64,000 bases of DNA from Actinopolymorpha sp. NPDC004070 (GTDB taxonomy: Bacteria; Actinomycetota; Actinomycetes; Propionibacteriales; Actinopolymorphaceae): assembly GCF_040610475.1 (NCBI RefSeq), contig NZ_JBEXMJ010000008.1, positions 248,001-312,000 on the forward strand. Direction: 5' to 3'. Below, piece by piece: positions 11,232 through 21,044 of this stretch. The translations under genes were made by a program, and so were the position numbers. Below the pieces are notes generated by a model that was not told where the DNA came from, did no database searches, and saw only the letters and a list, made by a program, of their open reading frames with translations. Position 1 is the stretch's first letter; each line of letters begins with the position of its first letter.

Positions 11232-12641
11232 TCACTCCTCGCCGGCGAGGATGCGCCGGATCCGCTCCAGGCGCTGCGCCGCGGCACCTTCGGCGCCCCG
11301 GCCGGTGGGCTTGTAGTAGGTCCGCCCGGCTATCTCGTCGGGGGCGTACTGCTGGGCGACGATCCCGCGCGGGTCGTCGTGGGCGTAGCGGTAGCCGGCC
11401 CCGTGGCCGAGCTTCCGGGCCCCGCCGTAGTGCGCGTCGCGCAGGTGCGCCGGCACCCGGCCGATCCGCCCCGACCGCACGTCGGCCTGGGCCGCGCCGA
11501 TCGCGGTGACCACGGCGTTGGACTTCGGTGCCAGCGCCAGGTGGATGACCGCCTGGGCGAGGTTGATCGCGGCCTCGGGCAGGCCGACGAACTGGGTGGC
11601 CTGGTGGGCGGCCACCGCGACCCCGAGCGCGGTCGGGTCGGCCATCCCGATGTCCTCGCTGGCCGAGATCACCAGCCGCCGGGCGACGAACCGGGGGTCC
11701 TCCCCCGCCTCGACCATCCGGGCGAGGTAGTGCAGCGCGGCGTCCACGTCACTGCCCCGGATGGACTTGATCAACGCGCTGGCGACGTCGTAGTGCTGGT
11801 CGCCGTCACGGTCGTAGCGGACCGCAGCCCGGTCGACCGCGGTCTCCAGCGTGGCCAGGTCGACCTCGCGGGAGTCCTTGGACTGCGCGGCGCCGGCCGC
11901 GGCCTCGAGGTAGGTCAGTGCCCGCCGAGCGTCGCCGCCGGCCATCCGGACCAGGTGCTCGCGCGCCTGCGGGGCCAGCTCCACCGCGCCGGCCAGCCCG
12001 CGCTCGTCGACCAGTGCCCGGTCGACGAGGTCGCCGATGTCGTCGTCGGACAGCGGCTCCAGCCGCAACAGCAACGAACGCGACAGCAGCGGTGAGATGA
12101 CGGAGAAGAAGGGGTTCTCGGTGGTCGCGGCGACCAGGGAGATCCAGCGGTTCTCCACTCCCGGCAACAGTGCGTCCTGCTGGGCCTTGTTGAACCGGTG
12201 CACCTCGTCGACGAACAGCACCGTCTCCCGCCCACGGCCGAGGTCGCGGCGGGCCGCGTCGATGACGGTGCGGACCTCCTTCACCCCGGCCGAAACGGCC
12301 GACACCTCCACGAACGCGCGGTTGGTCTGGCGGCTCACGATCGAGGCGATCGTGGTCTTTCCCGAGCCGGGCGGTCCCCACAGCAGCAGCGACATCGCCT
12401 GGTCCCCCTCGACCATCCGGCGCAGCGGCGCGCCCGGCGCCAGCAGCTGACGCTGGCCCACCAGGTCCTCGAGAGTCTGGGGACGCATGCGGACGGCCAG
12501 CGGCGCCGCCTGGTGGTCGGTGTCGGCCAGGCTCCCCGAGCCACGGGCCGCGGTGCCGGCCGGACCTGCGGCGCCCTGGCCACCCTGGCCGCCGGACCCG
12601 CCGGCCCGGCCGGACACCTCGAACAACGCCTCGTCGGTCAC
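11232..12641 (-). CDS. rarA: Replication-associated recombination protein A (AAA+ ATPase, MgsA/WHIP family)
   Basis: 469 residues from a GTG at 12641; another GTG six bases upstream is equally possible. After a Gly/Ala-rich N-terminal stretch of about 40 residues comes [20 protein letters not shown], the Walker [17 protein letters not shown], the Walker [16 protein letters not shown], and sensor sequences. The C-terminal tetramerisation region holds [20 protein letters not shown] and EDIGMADP, both diagnostic. RarA acts at stalled replication forks with SSB. It lies between the ABC-importer operon and the alaS operon, same strand, probably with its own promoter. Confidence 0.96.
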   Translation of the reverse strand: MTDEALFEVSGRAGGSGGQGGQGAAGPAGTAARGSGSLADTDHQAAPLAVRMRPQTLEDLVGQRQLLAPGAPLRRMVEGDQAMSLLLWGPPGSGKTTIASIVSRQTNRAFVEVSAVSAGVKEVRTVIDAARRDLGRGRETVLFVDEVHRFNKAQQDALLPGVENRWISLVAATTENPFFSVISPLLSRSLLLRLEPLSDDDIGDLVDRALVDERGLAGAVELAPQAREHLVRMAGGDARRALTYLEAAAGAAQSKDSREVDLATLETAVDRAAVRYDRDGDQHYDVASALIKSIRGSDVDAALHYLARMVEAGEDPRFVARRLVISASEDIGMADPTALGVAVAAHQATQFVGLPEAAINLAQAVIHLALAPKSNAVVTAIGAAQADVRSGRIGRVPAHLRDAHYGGARKLGHGAGYRYAHDDPRGIVAQQYAPDEIAGRTYYKPTGRGAEGAAAQRLERIRRILAGEE

Positions 12642-12700
12642 GGCCACGAGACTATCCGGGGCCGCCCTCATCCTCCCGGCCGCGTGAGCAAACCCGGCGC

Positions 12701-12753
12701 GGCCGGTCGTACGGCACCAAACGGCCGGCCGTACGGCACCGTACGACCGGCCG
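12701..12753 (-). terminator. Triple palindromic element 3' of the ABC-importer operon
   Basis: Two near-identical direct copies (12701-12718 and 12723-12740, differing at one base) are each complementary to 12739-12753. The first copy can pair 13/13 (12701-12713 with 12740-12752). The second pairs over 15 bp with one wobble or mismatch but a very short loop. It lies just downstream of dppF on the minus strand, so a terminator or transcript-end stabiliser is likely. No U-tract is visible. Confidence 0.5.
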
Positions 12754-12760
12754 GTGAGCG

Positions 12761-13918
12761 TCAGCGCAGGGACGTGAGGTCCTCCGGGTGGACCTCTCCG
12801 TCGCCCTCGGCCGCGGCGGCCGCGGCCACCTGGCTGGCCTGGGCGTCCGCCGCCGTCGGCGGGGCCGCGAAGTGGCAGGCCACCCGGTGCCCGCCGGCGA
12901 TCTGCACCAGCGGCGGCTCCTGGGTGGCGCAGATCTCCTGCGCCTTCCAGCACCGCGTACGGAACCGGCATCCCGACGGCGGGTCGATCGGGCTGGGCAC
13001 GTCCCCGAACAACCGGATCCGCTCCCGCCGGCCGCCGATCGCCGCCTGCCCCACGTCGGGCACCGCGGACAGCAGCGCCTGGGTGTAGGGGTGGTGCGGC
13101 CTGGAGTACAGCCGCTCCCGGTCGGTGATCTCGACGACCTTCCCGAGGTACATCACCGCGACCCGCGGACAGAAGTGGCGTACGACCGCCAGGTCGTGGG
13201 CGATGAACACGAAGGAGATGCCGAACTCCTTCTGCAGGTCGGCCAGCAGGTTGACGACCTGTGCCTGGATCGACACGTCCAGCGCGCTGACCGGCTCGTC
13301 GGCCACGATCAGCTTGGGCCGCACCGCCAGCGCCCGGGCGATCCCGATCCGCTGCCGCTGGCCGCCGGAGAACTCCCCCGGATAGCGGTTGTAGTGCTCG
13401 GGGTTGAGGCCGACCACCTCGAGAAGCTCCTGCACCCGCGACAGCACCTTGTTGCGGGGCACGATGTCGTGCACCCGCAACGGGGTGCCGATGATGGTGC
13501 CCACGGTGTGCCGGGGGTTCAGCGAGGAGTACGGATCCTGGAAGATGATCTGGATCTCGCGCCGGTACGGCAGCAGCCTGCGGCCGGACAGCGTGCTGAT
13601 GTCGGTGCCCTCGAAGCGCACCTCGCCGCTGGTCGGGTCCAGCAGCCTGGTGATCAGCCGGCCGGTCGTCGACTTTCCGCAGCCGGACTCGCCGACCAGG
13701 CCGAGCGACTCACCGCGGCCCACCGAGAACGACACGCCGTCGACTGCCTGGACCTGGCCGACCACCCGCCGGACCACGCCGGTGGAGCGGACCGGGAAGT
13801 GCTTGACGAGGTCGCGTACCTCCAGCAACGGCGCCGCGGGGTCACCGAGCGGCCGCCGGGCGTGGGCCGGCCCGGTGCTCGTCTCCTGGGACGTGGATGT
13901 GGTGGTGCTTTCGGTCAT
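12761..13918 (-). CDS. Peptide/oligosaccharide ABC transporter ATP-binding protein (DppF/OppF type)
   Basis: 385 residues. The N-terminal 20 residues are Ser/Thr-rich. The ABC core has Walker [14 protein letters not shown], signature [15 protein letters not shown] and Walker [15 protein letters not shown]. After it comes the OppF C-terminal extension with the Cys cluster [19 protein letters not shown] that ends many Opp/Dpp ATPases (iron-sulphur type motif). It pairs with the DppD-like ATPase encoded 13 nt upstream to power import. Last gene of the five-gene operon. The substrate (peptide, nickel or plant oligosaccharide) cannot be read from the ATPases. Confidence 0.95.
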   Translation of the reverse strand: MTESTTTSTSQETSTGPAHARRPLGDPAAPLLEVRDLVKHFPVRSTGVVRRVVGQVQAVDGVSFSVGRGESLGLVGESGCGKSTTGRLITRLLDPTSGEVRFEGTDISTLSGRRLLPYRREIQIIFQDPYSSLNPRHTVGTIIGTPLRVHDIVPRNKVLSRVQELLEVVGLNPEHYNRYPGEFSGGQRQRIGIARALAVRPKLIVADEPVSALDVSIQAQVVNLLADLQKEFGISFVFIAHDLAVVRHFCPRVAVMYLGKVVEITDRERLYSRPHHPYTQALLSAVPDVGQAAIGGRRERIRLFGDVPSPIDPPSGCRFRTRCWKAQEICATQEPPLVQIAGGHRVACHFAAPPTAADAQASQVAAAAAAEGDGEVHPEDLTSLR

Positions 13919-13931
13919 GACGGCTTCTCCC

Positions 13932-15005
13932 TCACCCGATCCGCGGCAGGATCTCTTCGACGAAGATCTCGTCGGGATCCGGTAGGTGGCAGGCCTTCAG
14001 ATGGTTCGGCACCCGCCCGCCGGGCCGTAGCTCCGGCAGGGTCGTGACGCACCGGTCGTCGGGCAGCCGGGACGAGTACGGGCACCGCGGGTGGAAGGAA
14101 CACCCCGACGGCAGGTTGATCAGGCTGGGCGGCATTCCCTTGATCGGGTTCAGCCGCTTCTCCGGGTCACCGGTCAGGTGCGGCGCGCTGGACAGCAGTC
14201 CCCAGGTGTAGGGGTGTTCGGGCCGGGTGAGGATCTGCTTCCCGGTGCCGTACTCCACACAGCGGCCGCCGTACATCACAAGTACGTCGTCGGCGACCTC
14301 GGCCACCACGCCGAGGTCGTGGGTGATCAGGATGATCGCCGACCCGAACTCCCGCTGCAGGTCCTGCAGCAGGTCGAGAATCTGCGCCTGCACGGTCACG
14401 TCGAGGGCCGTGGTCGGCTCGTCGGCGATCAGCAGCTTGGGGTCGTTGACCAGCGCCATCGCGATCATCGCGCGCTGGCGCATACCGCCGGAGAACTGGT
14501 GCGGGTAGTCGTCGACCCGCCGCACCGCCTGCGGGATGCCCACCCGGTCCAGCATCTCGATCGCCCGCTTGCGGGCCTGCCCCTTGGACGCCTTGTGGTG
14601 GGCGAGATAGGCCTCGGCGATCTGGTCGCCGATGCTGAAGAACGGGTGCAGGCTGGACAGCGGGTCCTGGAAGATCATCGAGACGGCGTTGCCGCGGATG
14701 CGCCGCATGCGCTCGTCGTCCACGCCGATCAGATCCGTGCCCTGCAGGCGGATGCTGCCGGTGATCTTCGCGCGGCGCCGGTCGTGCAGGCCCATGATCG
14801 CCATGCTGGACACGCTCTTGCCCGACCCGGACTCGCCGACGATGCCGAGGGTCCGGCCCAGGTGCACGTCGTAGGAGAGTTCGGTGACGGCGTTGACCAC
14901 GCCGTCGGGCGTCGGGAACCGGACGGTGAGGTTGTCCACCGCGAGGAACGGCGTGTCGCCGTCCCCCGCGGTTCCGGTGGTCCTGGGGTTGTCGTTCGTG
15001 GTCAT
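13932..15005 (-). CDS. Peptide/oligosaccharide ABC transporter ATP-binding protein (DppD/OppD type)
   Basis: 357 residues from ATG 15005, whose ATG overlaps the TGA of the permease gene (ATGA). Walker A is [12 protein letters not shown], signature [12 protein letters not shown], Walker [15 protein letters not shown]. The C-terminal oligopeptide-transporter domain has [19 protein letters not shown], again with clustered Cys. The longer in-frame extension upstream lies inside the permease gene and was rejected. Forms a heterodimer with the DppF-like subunit on the cytoplasmic face. Confidence 0.95.
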   Translation of the reverse strand: MTTNDNPRTTGTAGDGDTPFLAVDNLTVRFPTPDGVVNAVTELSYDVHLGRTLGIVGESGSGKSVSSMAIMGLHDRRRAKITGSIRLQGTDLIGVDDERMRRIRGNAVSMIFQDPLSSLHPFFSIGDQIAEAYLAHHKASKGQARKRAIEMLDRVGIPQAVRRVDDYPHQFSGGMRQRAMIAMALVNDPKLLIADEPTTALDVTVQAQILDLLQDLQREFGSAIILITHDLGVVAEVADDVLVMYGGRCVEYGTGKQILTRPEHPYTWGLLSSAPHLTGDPEKRLNPIKGMPPSLINLPSGCSFHPRCPYSSRLPDDRCVTTLPELRPGGRVPNHLKACHLPDPDEIFVEEILPRIG

Positions 15006-15994
15006 CCGAGTCGCACCCGCGGGTCGAGGAAGCTGTAGACGATGTCGACGACGATGTTGAGCGCCACCAGCAGGAACGACGCGTACAACACCGATCCCAT
15101 GATGACCGGCAGGTCGCCGTTGCCGAAGGCGTTGAGGGCGATCAGTCCGAGCCCCTGCACGTTGAAGATCTGTTCGGTGAACACCGTTCCGGTGAGCAGG
15201 TTGGCCAGGTCGAGGCCGAGGATCGTCACCACCGAGGTCAGGCCGGCGCGGAGCGCGTGCTTGAAGTTGACCTTTCGTACGGTGAGTCCCTTGGCCCGCG
15301 CGGTCCGGACGAAGTCCTCGCCGAGCGCCTCCACCATCGCGGCTCTGGTGTAGCGGGCGTAGCTCGTCGCGTACACCGCCCCGAGCACGACCCACGGCAG
15401 CAGCAGGCCCTTGAACCAGCCGAACGGATTCTGCAGTAATGGTTCGTACCCGCTGCGCGGAAGTATCTGGTACTGGATCGTCAGGTAGATGGCCGCGAGC
15501 AGCGCGACGAGGTAGTACGGGAACGACGTCAGCACCATCGATCCACTGACGAGTGTCTTGTCCCACAGGGTTCCTCGATGGATCGCCGCCAACGCGCCGG
15601 TGGTGACGCCGAACACCGTGAAGATGACCATCGCGCCGAGCGCGACCGAGATCGTGACCGGTAACCCCTGCACGATCATCGTGGTGACCGGCTGGTCGGC
15701 GACGAAGGAGTAACCCAGGCAGGGAACGTCGCACTTCTTCACGAAGCCACCGGAGTGGATCTCCCGCCCGGTGACGATGCCGGTGAAGAACTCCGCGAAC
15801 TGTTCGGGTATCGGCTTGTCCAGCGAGAGGCTGCGCCGGATGTCGGCGAGCCGGTCGGGCGTGCAGTTGCGGTTGCCGCAGATGGAGTATTCGGGCTGGG
15901 ACGGCCCGAGGAAGAACAGGAAGAACGACGCGACCATCACCACGAGGATCACGGCGATGCCGGCGACGATCCGTCGCACGATGTATCCGAACAT
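15002..15994 (-). CDS. ABC transporter permease (DppB/OppB type)
   Basis: 330 residues from ATG 15994 (MFGYIVRRIVAGIAVILVV), the usual OppB opening. About six membrane helices. The coupling loop that contacts the ATPase is EALGEDFVRTARAKGL. The first extracytoplasmic loop carries CGNRNC and KKCDVPC cysteines, which is unusual for the family and could form a disulphide. The gene is separated from the binding-protein gene by a strong stem-loop. It pairs with the DppC-type permease encoded at the start of the operon. Confidence 0.95.
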   Translation of the reverse strand: MFGYIVRRIVAGIAVILVVMVASFFLFFLGPSQPEYSICGNRNCTPDRLADIRRSLSLDKPIPEQFAEFFTGIVTGREIHSGGFVKKCDVPCLGYSFVADQPVTTMIVQGLPVTISVALGAMVIFTVFGVTTGALAAIHRGTLWDKTLVSGSMVLTSFPYYLVALLAAIYLTIQYQILPRSGYEPLLQNPFGWFKGLLLPWVVLGAVYATSYARYTRAAMVEALGEDFVRTARAKGLTVRKVNFKHALRAGLTSVVTILGLDLANLLTGTVFTEQIFNVQGLGLIALNAFGNGDLPVIMGSVLYASFLLVALNIVVDIVYSFLDPRVRLG

Positions 15995-16039
15995 GTTGGC
16001 AAACCTCGCGGTGGCGGCCCGAAAGACGGTTGACCGAGC

Positions 16040-16074
16040 GGCGGGTGGGAAGGGGATCGCCCTTCCCACCCGCC
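16040..16074 (-). terminator. Perfect 15-bp stem-loop between binding-protein and permease genes
   Basis: The arms at 16040-16054 and 16060-16074 are exact reverse complements with a 5-base loop. No U-run follows on the minus strand. In ABC operons such hairpins after the binding-protein cistron often protect its mRNA or cause partial termination, so the binding protein is made in excess. That role is inferred. Confidence 0.7.
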
Positions 16075-16083
16075 GGGTATTAC

Positions 16084-17898
16084 CTACTGCTTCACGTACA
16101 GCTTGGTGAAGTCGGGCCCGCCGCTGAACGGGTCGAGGACGACGCCGCCGAGCTTGGAGCCGTACAGGAAGTTGGTCTTGTTGTAGTCGACCGGGATGAC
16201 CGGCACGTACTTCTGCATCAGCGTCTTGTCGAGCTTGGCCCACTCCGGCTCCTGCTTCTGCAGCGGAAGCGAGGAGATGCGGTCGATCTCGGAGTTGACG
16301 TCGGGCTCGTTCAGGAACGACTTGTTCGGCGCCGAGTTCGGGTTGAGGGAGATCAGCCGGCCGTCGAAGATGGCCGGGAACACCGTCGTGCCCGACGGCC
16401 AGTCCAGGCACCAGCCCAGCGGCCGGATGTTGATCTTCGACTTCGGGTTGTCGAACTCCGCCCGCACCTGGTCGCGCGGCATCGGAATGGCGGTGGTCTT
16501 GAAGCCCGCCGCCTTCAGCTTCTGCGACCGCACGGCCGAGACCTGCGCCGCGATGTCGTTGTCGTTGGAGTAGGCCCACACGACGTCGAAGCCGAGCTTG
16601 CCGGCCTTCTCCAGCATCTTCTTGGCCTTGGCCGGGTCGCCGTCACCCTTGCCGCCGTTGCCGAACAGGTCGTAGTTGACGAACCCGGGCGTCACCTTCG
16701 GAAGGATCGTGGTGGCGGGGGTGTAGGTGAACGGGCTGTCGCCGCCCGCCTTGTGGATCGAGTCGAACGGCCACGCCGTGATCAGTGCCTTGCGTACCTC
16801 GAGCGGGATCCGCCGGGTGTCCAGGTAGATGAAGTCGGTGCAGGTACCGTCACCGGTCATCATTCGCTTCTCCGGCTCCTTGCCCTGGATCTTGGGCAGC
16901 AGCGAGGAGTCGACACCGTCGTAGGTGATCGCGGTCTGGTCCGGGCCGTTGTCGGCGATCAGCTGCTCCTGCAGCTTGATCGGGTTCTGGCTGAACTTGA
17001 AGTCGTACTTGTCGACGTACTGGTGGCGCACCGGGTCGGTCTGGGGGTCCCACTGGTCGTTCTTGACCAGGACCAGGCGCTTGCCCTTCTGGTAGCTGTC
17101 GAACTTGTACGGGCCCGCGGCCAGCGGCTTGTTCCCGTAGGCGTCCTTGGTGTCCTTGGCCTGCGGGATCGGGCTGTACACCGGGAACGTCGCGTAGTAG
17201 GCGAGGTCCGGGAACGGCTTGGCCATCTTCAGGACGACCGTCTTGTCGTCGGGCGTCTCCACCCCGGCGTAGTCCAGCCCGCCGCCCTTGGCCTTGGACT
17301 TGAACGGGCCCTTGTACTTAGCGCCGTCCAGGAAGTAGCTCTGCTGGTACGTCGGGCCGCCGGGCAGCTCCTCGGTGGCGAAGGACCGCTTCACCGCGTA
17401 GGCGATGTCCTGGGCCTTGATCGGGGAACCGTCCTCGTACTTCAGCCCGTCCTTGAGCGTGAACTTCCACTCGGTGTAGTCCGCGTTGTGCTGGCCCAGG
17501 TCGGTGGCCAGGTCCGGGACCAGGTAGTACTTCCCGTCCGCGCGGAGTTCCAGCGCGGTGAGGGTGCGTGCGGTCAGCCGCAGCACCGCCAGGGAGTCGA
17601 TGTAGTAGGCCCTGGTGGGGTCGAACGTCTCCGGCGCCGCCGCGGTGAGGACGGTCGCGGTGCCGCCCTTCTGCGCGCCGGCGATGTCCTTGGCCGGCCC
17701 CTTGGCGTTGGCGTCCTGTACGACGTCGAAGCCGCCGCCCTTGGGCGCCTCCGCAGAAGAACCACTCTGCTGCTGCTGCTTCTTCTGCTGCTCCTGTGCC
17801 TTCTCCGAAGGTGAGGAGCCTCCCCCACAGGCGGCCGTTGCGCCGAGCGCGAGCACGCCGGCGGCCGCAGCCAACCTTCTCCATCGCATACGAGTCAC
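16084..17898 (-). CDS. Family 5 substrate-binding lipoprotein of the ABC transporter
   Basis: 604 residues. A basic start and hydrophobic stretch lead to LGATAACGGG, a lipobox-like site with Cys near residue 24, then a Ser/Gln/Lys-rich linker (QEQQKKQQQQSGSS). The mature part has the SBP family 5 pattern: ATVLTAAAPETFDPTRAYY, WKFTLKDGLKYEDGSPIKAQ and DIAYAVKRSF. It would be lipid-anchored outside the membrane and deliver ligand to the two permeases. An alternative ATG three codons in (17889) is possible. Placing it second in the operon, after the DppC-type gene, is less usual than first. Confidence 0.94.
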   Translation of the reverse strand: MTRMRWRRLAAAAGVLALGATAACGGGSSPSEKAQEQQKKQQQQSGSSAEAPKGGGFDVVQDANAKGPAKDIAGAQKGGTATVLTAAAPETFDPTRAYYIDSLAVLRLTARTLTALELRADGKYYLVPDLATDLGQHNADYTEWKFTLKDGLKYEDGSPIKAQDIAYAVKRSFATEELPGGPTYQQSYFLDGAKYKGPFKSKAKGGGLDYAGVETPDDKTVVLKMAKPFPDLAYYATFPVYSPIPQAKDTKDAYGNKPLAAGPYKFDSYQKGKRLVLVKNDQWDPQTDPVRHQYVDKYDFKFSQNPIKLQEQLIADNGPDQTAITYDGVDSSLLPKIQGKEPEKRMMTGDGTCTDFIYLDTRRIPLEVRKALITAWPFDSIHKAGGDSPFTYTPATTILPKVTPGFVNYDLFGNGGKGDGDPAKAKKMLEKAGKLGFDVVWAYSNDNDIAAQVSAVRSQKLKAAGFKTTAIPMPRDQVRAEFDNPKSKINIRPLGWCLDWPSGTTVFPAIFDGRLISLNPNSAPNKSFLNEPDVNSEIDRISSLPLQKQEPEWAKLDKTLMQKYVPVIPVDYNKTNFLYGSKLGGVVLDPFSGGPDFTKLYVKQ

Positions 17899-17933
17899 TT
17901 ACTTGCCTTCCTTGCTGTGGCCGTCGGCACGTG

Positions 17934-18911
17934 CTACCGACGAGTCGTTGGGTCGAAGGCGTCGCGGATCGCGTCGCCGAGAAGGTTCAGAGCCAGTACC
18001 AGCACGAGAATCGCCAGTGCCGGTTGCCAGAAGTAGATGGGGTACGTCTGGTAGTAGGTGAGCGCGGAGTTGATCGTGCGCCCCCAGGAGGGAGTCGGCT
18101 CCGTGAGGCCGATCCCGAGATAGGAAAGCCCTGCCTCCGAAGCGATGTAGCTCGGAACCGCCAGCGACAAGAACACGATGATCTGGCCGGTGAGGTTGGG
18201 CAGGAGTTCGCGGAAGAGGATCTGGTGCGTCGGTACGCCGATCGCTCGGGCCGCCTGGATGAACTCCCGCTCGCGCAGCGACAGCACCTGGGCCCGGACC
18301 AGCCGGCCGAGACCGGTCCAGCCGAAGATCGCGAAGATCGCCACCAGCGACCACAGGCGCACCTTGGAGACGGTGGCGTCGTCGGAGGCGAACCGCGCCT
18401 GCACGACCGGGACGATCGCGAACACGAAGAGGATCAGCGGCATCGACAGCATCAGGTCGATCAGCCAGGAGATCGCCCGGTCGATCCGTCCGCCCAGGAA
18501 GCCCGCCAGGAGTCCCATCGACGTGCCGATGATCGTGGAGATGACCGCCGCGCTGGTCGCCACGATCAGGGACGGGCGGCTGCCCTCGACCCAGCGGGCG
18601 AACAGATCCCTGCCCAGGCGGGGCTCCAGCCCGAACGGGTGCGCGGCGCTGGGGTTGACGGTCGGGAAGCCGTAGTCGTCGACCAGGTCCATGTGCGGGG
18701 TACTCGGATCGGTGTGGGTGACGGCGGTGATGACGTCGGCGAAGATCGCGAGCAGAACGAAGAAAAGAACGATGACCGCGCAGATGATGGCGATCTTGTC
18801 CTTACGAAGCCGCTCCAGCGCGATCTGCGTCGGAGACTTGCTCTTGACCGGGTTGTCCGGAGGGGCGACCGGTGTACTGCTTCCGGTCTCGAGCAGGGTC
18901 GGGTCCGCCAT
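17934..18911 (-). CDS. ABC transporter permease (DppC/OppC type)
   Basis: 325 residues. A cytoplasmic N-terminus with PTQIALERLRKDKIAIICAV leads into the first membrane helix, typical of OppC. The coupling loop is REREFIQAARAIGVP and the late motif EAGLSYLGIGLTEPTPSWG is diagnostic. First gene of the operon; a weak AGGAAGG lies about 12 nt before the ATG. A 288 nt upstream region contains the control elements listed separately. Confidence 0.95.
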   Translation of the reverse strand: MADPTLLETGSSTPVAPPDNPVKSKSPTQIALERLRKDKIAIICAVIVLFFVLLAIFADVITAVTHTDPSTPHMDLVDDYGFPTVNPSAAHPFGLEPRLGRDLFARWVEGSRPSLIVATSAAVISTIIGTSMGLLAGFLGGRIDRAISWLIDLMLSMPLILFVFAIVPVVQARFASDDATVSKVRLWSLVAIFAIFGWTGLGRLVRAQVLSLREREFIQAARAIGVPTHQILFRELLPNLTGQIIVFLSLAVPSYIASEAGLSYLGIGLTEPTPSWGRTINSALTYYQTYPIYFWQPALAILVLVLALNLLGDAIRDAFDPTTRR

Positions 18912-18962
18912 GGGTTGTCGTACGCCTTCCTGGCTTACGAATCACGACACACAGCAGTCGGG

Positions 18963-19029
18963 GACGCGCTGTGTACGAAGAATGTGACGCCTGACGATAA
19001 ACGACAGAAGGGCACATACACAGCGCGTC
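18963..19029. repeat. 13-bp inverted repeat in the leader of the ABC-importer operon
   Basis: The arms at 18963-18975 (GACGCGCTGTGTA) and 19017-19029 are exact reverse complements separated by 41 bases. They sit between the operator-like site and the first gene, so they could form a long hairpin in the 5' leader RNA or be paired binding sites for a dimeric regulator. Confidence 0.6.
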
Positions 19030-19042
19030 TTGGATCACGATT

Positions 19043-19056
19043 TGTAAACGCTTGCC
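19043..19056. promoter_or_regulatory. LacI/GalR-type operator-like site upstream of the ABC-importer operon
   Basis: The plus strand reads TTTGTAAACGCTTGCC. It fits the TGNAANCGNTTNCA pattern of LacI-family and CcpA-like operators with one mismatch at the last base. On the minus strand it contains TTTACA, which could double as a -35 box. LacI-type repression is common for actinobacterial importers of plant sugars, so carbohydrate control is a reasonable inference. No LacI gene is in the window. Confidence 0.4.
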
Positions 19057-19099
19057 GTGACATCTAGTAAGCGAATTGCAGCGGCTACGGCACGCTGGG

Positions 19100-19137
19100 T
19101 AATAAGAACGGCGGCCGGCCCGAATGGGCCGGCCGCC
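19100..19137 (-). terminator. Rho-independent-like terminator after aspS
   Basis: Perfect 12-bp GC-rich stem (19110-19121 with 19126-19137) with a 4-base loop. Reading leftward it is followed by GTTCTTATT, a T-rich tail. It lies about 60 nt beyond the aspS stop. Confidence 0.75.
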
Positions 19138-19199
19138 GAAACACAAACGTCACCGACGGGTACTTGACGGCGAATCCCGCGTGCGTGCAGGTCGAAAAG

Positions 19200-21044
19200 T
19201 CAGGGCTTTGACGGAGTGTCGTTCTTTCCGACCGAAGTATCGGTCACCTTCTCGTCGTCGGCGCGATGCCGTCCGGTCCCGGCCGACTTGCCCGGAACGA
19301 CGTCGATTCCGGCCTCGCGACGCTGCGCCGGCGAGATCGGCGTCGGCGCGCCGGTGAGGGGATCGGCACCGGAAGCGCTCTTGGGGAACGCGATGACGTC
19401 CCGGATCGACTCCGCGCCGGTCAGCAGCGCCACCAGCCGGTCCAGGCCGAGCGCGATGCCGCCGTGCGGGGGCGGGCCGTACTTGAACGCCTCCAGCAGG
19501 AAGCCGAACTGACTGGCCGCCTCCTCCTGCGACAGACCGATCAGGTCGAAGACGCGCTGCTGGACGTCGGCGCGGTGGATACGGATCGACCCACCGCCGA
19601 TCTCGTTGCCGTTCAGCACGATGTCGTACGCCTGGGACAGCGCCTGCCCCGGATCCTCCTCGAACCGGTCCACCCATTCGGCCGTGGGCGCGGTGAACGG
19701 GTGGTGGATCGCGGTCCACCCCTTCTCGCCGTCGAACCTCTCCACCGGCTCGAACATCGGCGCGTCGACCACCCAGCAGAACTCCCACCGGGAGTGGTCG
19801 ATCAGGCCACAGCGCTCGCCCACCTCCAGCCGCACCGCCGCCAGTAGGCCCAGCGCCTCCGAGCGGGGTCCGGCCGCGAAGAAGACGCAGTCGCCGGGCT
19901 TCGCGCCGGCGTGCTCGGCGAGTCCGGCGCGCTCGTCCTCGGAGAGGTTCTTGGCCACCGGGCCGCCGAGCTCACCGCCCTCACCGACCAGGACGTACGC
20001 CAGACCCTTCGCGCCGCGCGAGCGGGCCCACTCCTGCCAGGCGTCCAGCTCCTTGCGCGCCTGCCCCGCTCCCCCGGGCATCACCACGGCGCCGACGTGG
20101 AAGTCCTCGCCCTTGGCCTGGAACACCCGGAACGGCGTGTGTGCGAAGTAGTCGGTGAAGTCGACCAGCTCGTTGCCGAAACGCAGGTCGGGCCGGTCGA
20201 TGCCGAACCTGCGCATCGCCTCGGCGTAGGTCATCCGCGGGATCGGCAGCGTGATGTCGTACCCCACGACCGTCTTCCACACCCGGGCGAGCACCTGCTC
20301 GGTCAGGGCGATGATGTCGTCGGTGTCGCAGAACGACATCTCCACGTCGAGCTGGGTGAACTCCGGCTGCCGGTCGGCACGGAAGTCCTCGTCCCGGAAA
20401 CACCGCGCGATCTGGTAGTAACGCTCGATGCCGGCGACCATCAGCAGCTGCTTGAACAGCTGCGGCGACTGCGGGAGGGCGTACCAGCTGCCCGGCTGCA
20501 ACCGGACCGGCACCACGAAGTCGCGGGCACCCTCGGGGGTGGACCGGGTGAGGTAGGGCGTCTCGACGTCGACGAAGCCGTGCTCGTCCATCACGTCCCG
20601 GATCAGCCGGGTGACCCGCGACCTGGTGCGCAGCTTCGCCGCCATCTCCGGCCGGCGAAGGTCGAGGTAGCGGTGCCGCAGCCGGACCTCCTCGTTGACC
20701 GGTGTCTGGTGGTGCTCCTCGATCGGGAACGGCAGCGCCTCGGCGGTGCTGAGCACCTCCACCTCGCTCGCCACCACCTCCACTTCGCCGGTGGGCAGGT
20801 TGGGGTTGGCGTTGCCCTCCGGGCGGCGGCGGACCTGCCCGACCACCCGCAGGCAGTGCTCCTGGCGCAGGCCGTGCGCGGTCTCCTCGTCGCGGATCAC
20901 CACCTGGACGGTCCCGGACGCGTCGCGCAGGTCGAGGAAGGCCACGCCGCCGTGGTCGCGGCGCCGGGCGATCCACCCGGCCAGGGTCACGGTCGCGTCC
21001 AGATGGTCGGCGCGGAGCGTGCCGGCCTCGTGCGTACGGATCAC
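19200..21044 (-). CDS. aspS: Aspartate-tRNA ligase
   Basis: 614 residues from a GTG at 21044 that overlaps the hisS TGA (GTGA). N-terminal OB fold for anticodon binding ([20 protein letters not shown]), class II core with [20 protein letters not shown], the bacterial GAD insertion, and C-terminal [13 protein letters not shown] and [13 protein letters not shown]. Length is normal for bacterial AspRS with the GAD domain. Whether it is discriminating or also charges tRNA-Asn cannot be settled by eye. The last ~35 residues are a polar tail. Confidence 0.98.
   Translation of the reverse strand: MIRTHEAGTLRADHLDATVTLAGWIARRRDHGGVAFLDLRDASGTVQVVIRDEETAHGLRQEHCLRVVGQVRRRPEGNANPNLPTGEVEVVASEVEVLSTAEALPFPIEEHHQTPVNEEVRLRHRYLDLRRPEMAAKLRTRSRVTRLIRDVMDEHGFVDVETPYLTRSTPEGARDFVVPVRLQPGSWYALPQSPQLFKQLLMVAGIERYYQIARCFRDEDFRADRQPEFTQLDVEMSFCDTDDIIALTEQVLARVWKTVVGYDITLPIPRMTYAEAMRRFGIDRPDLRFGNELVDFTDYFAHTPFRVFQAKGEDFHVGAVVMPGGAGQARKELDAWQEWARSRGAKGLAYVLVGEGGELGGPVAKNLSEDERAGLAEHAGAKPGDCVFFAAGPRSEALGLLAAVRLEVGERCGLIDHSRWEFCWVVDAPMFEPVERFDGEKGWTAIHHPFTAPTAEWVDRFEEDPGQALSQAYDIVLNGNEIGGGSIRIHRADVQQRVFDLIGLSQEEAASQFGFLLEAFKYGPPPHGGIALGLDRLVALLTGAESIRDVIAFPKSASGADPLTGAPTPISPAQRREAGIDVVPGKSAGTGRHRADDEKVTDTSVGKNDTPSKP

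Noticed and set aside
15006..15734. N-terminal extension of the DppD-type ATPase
   Set aside because: It lies within the permease gene, is Arg-rich and lacks similarity to ABC proteins; the coupled ATG at 15005 is better.
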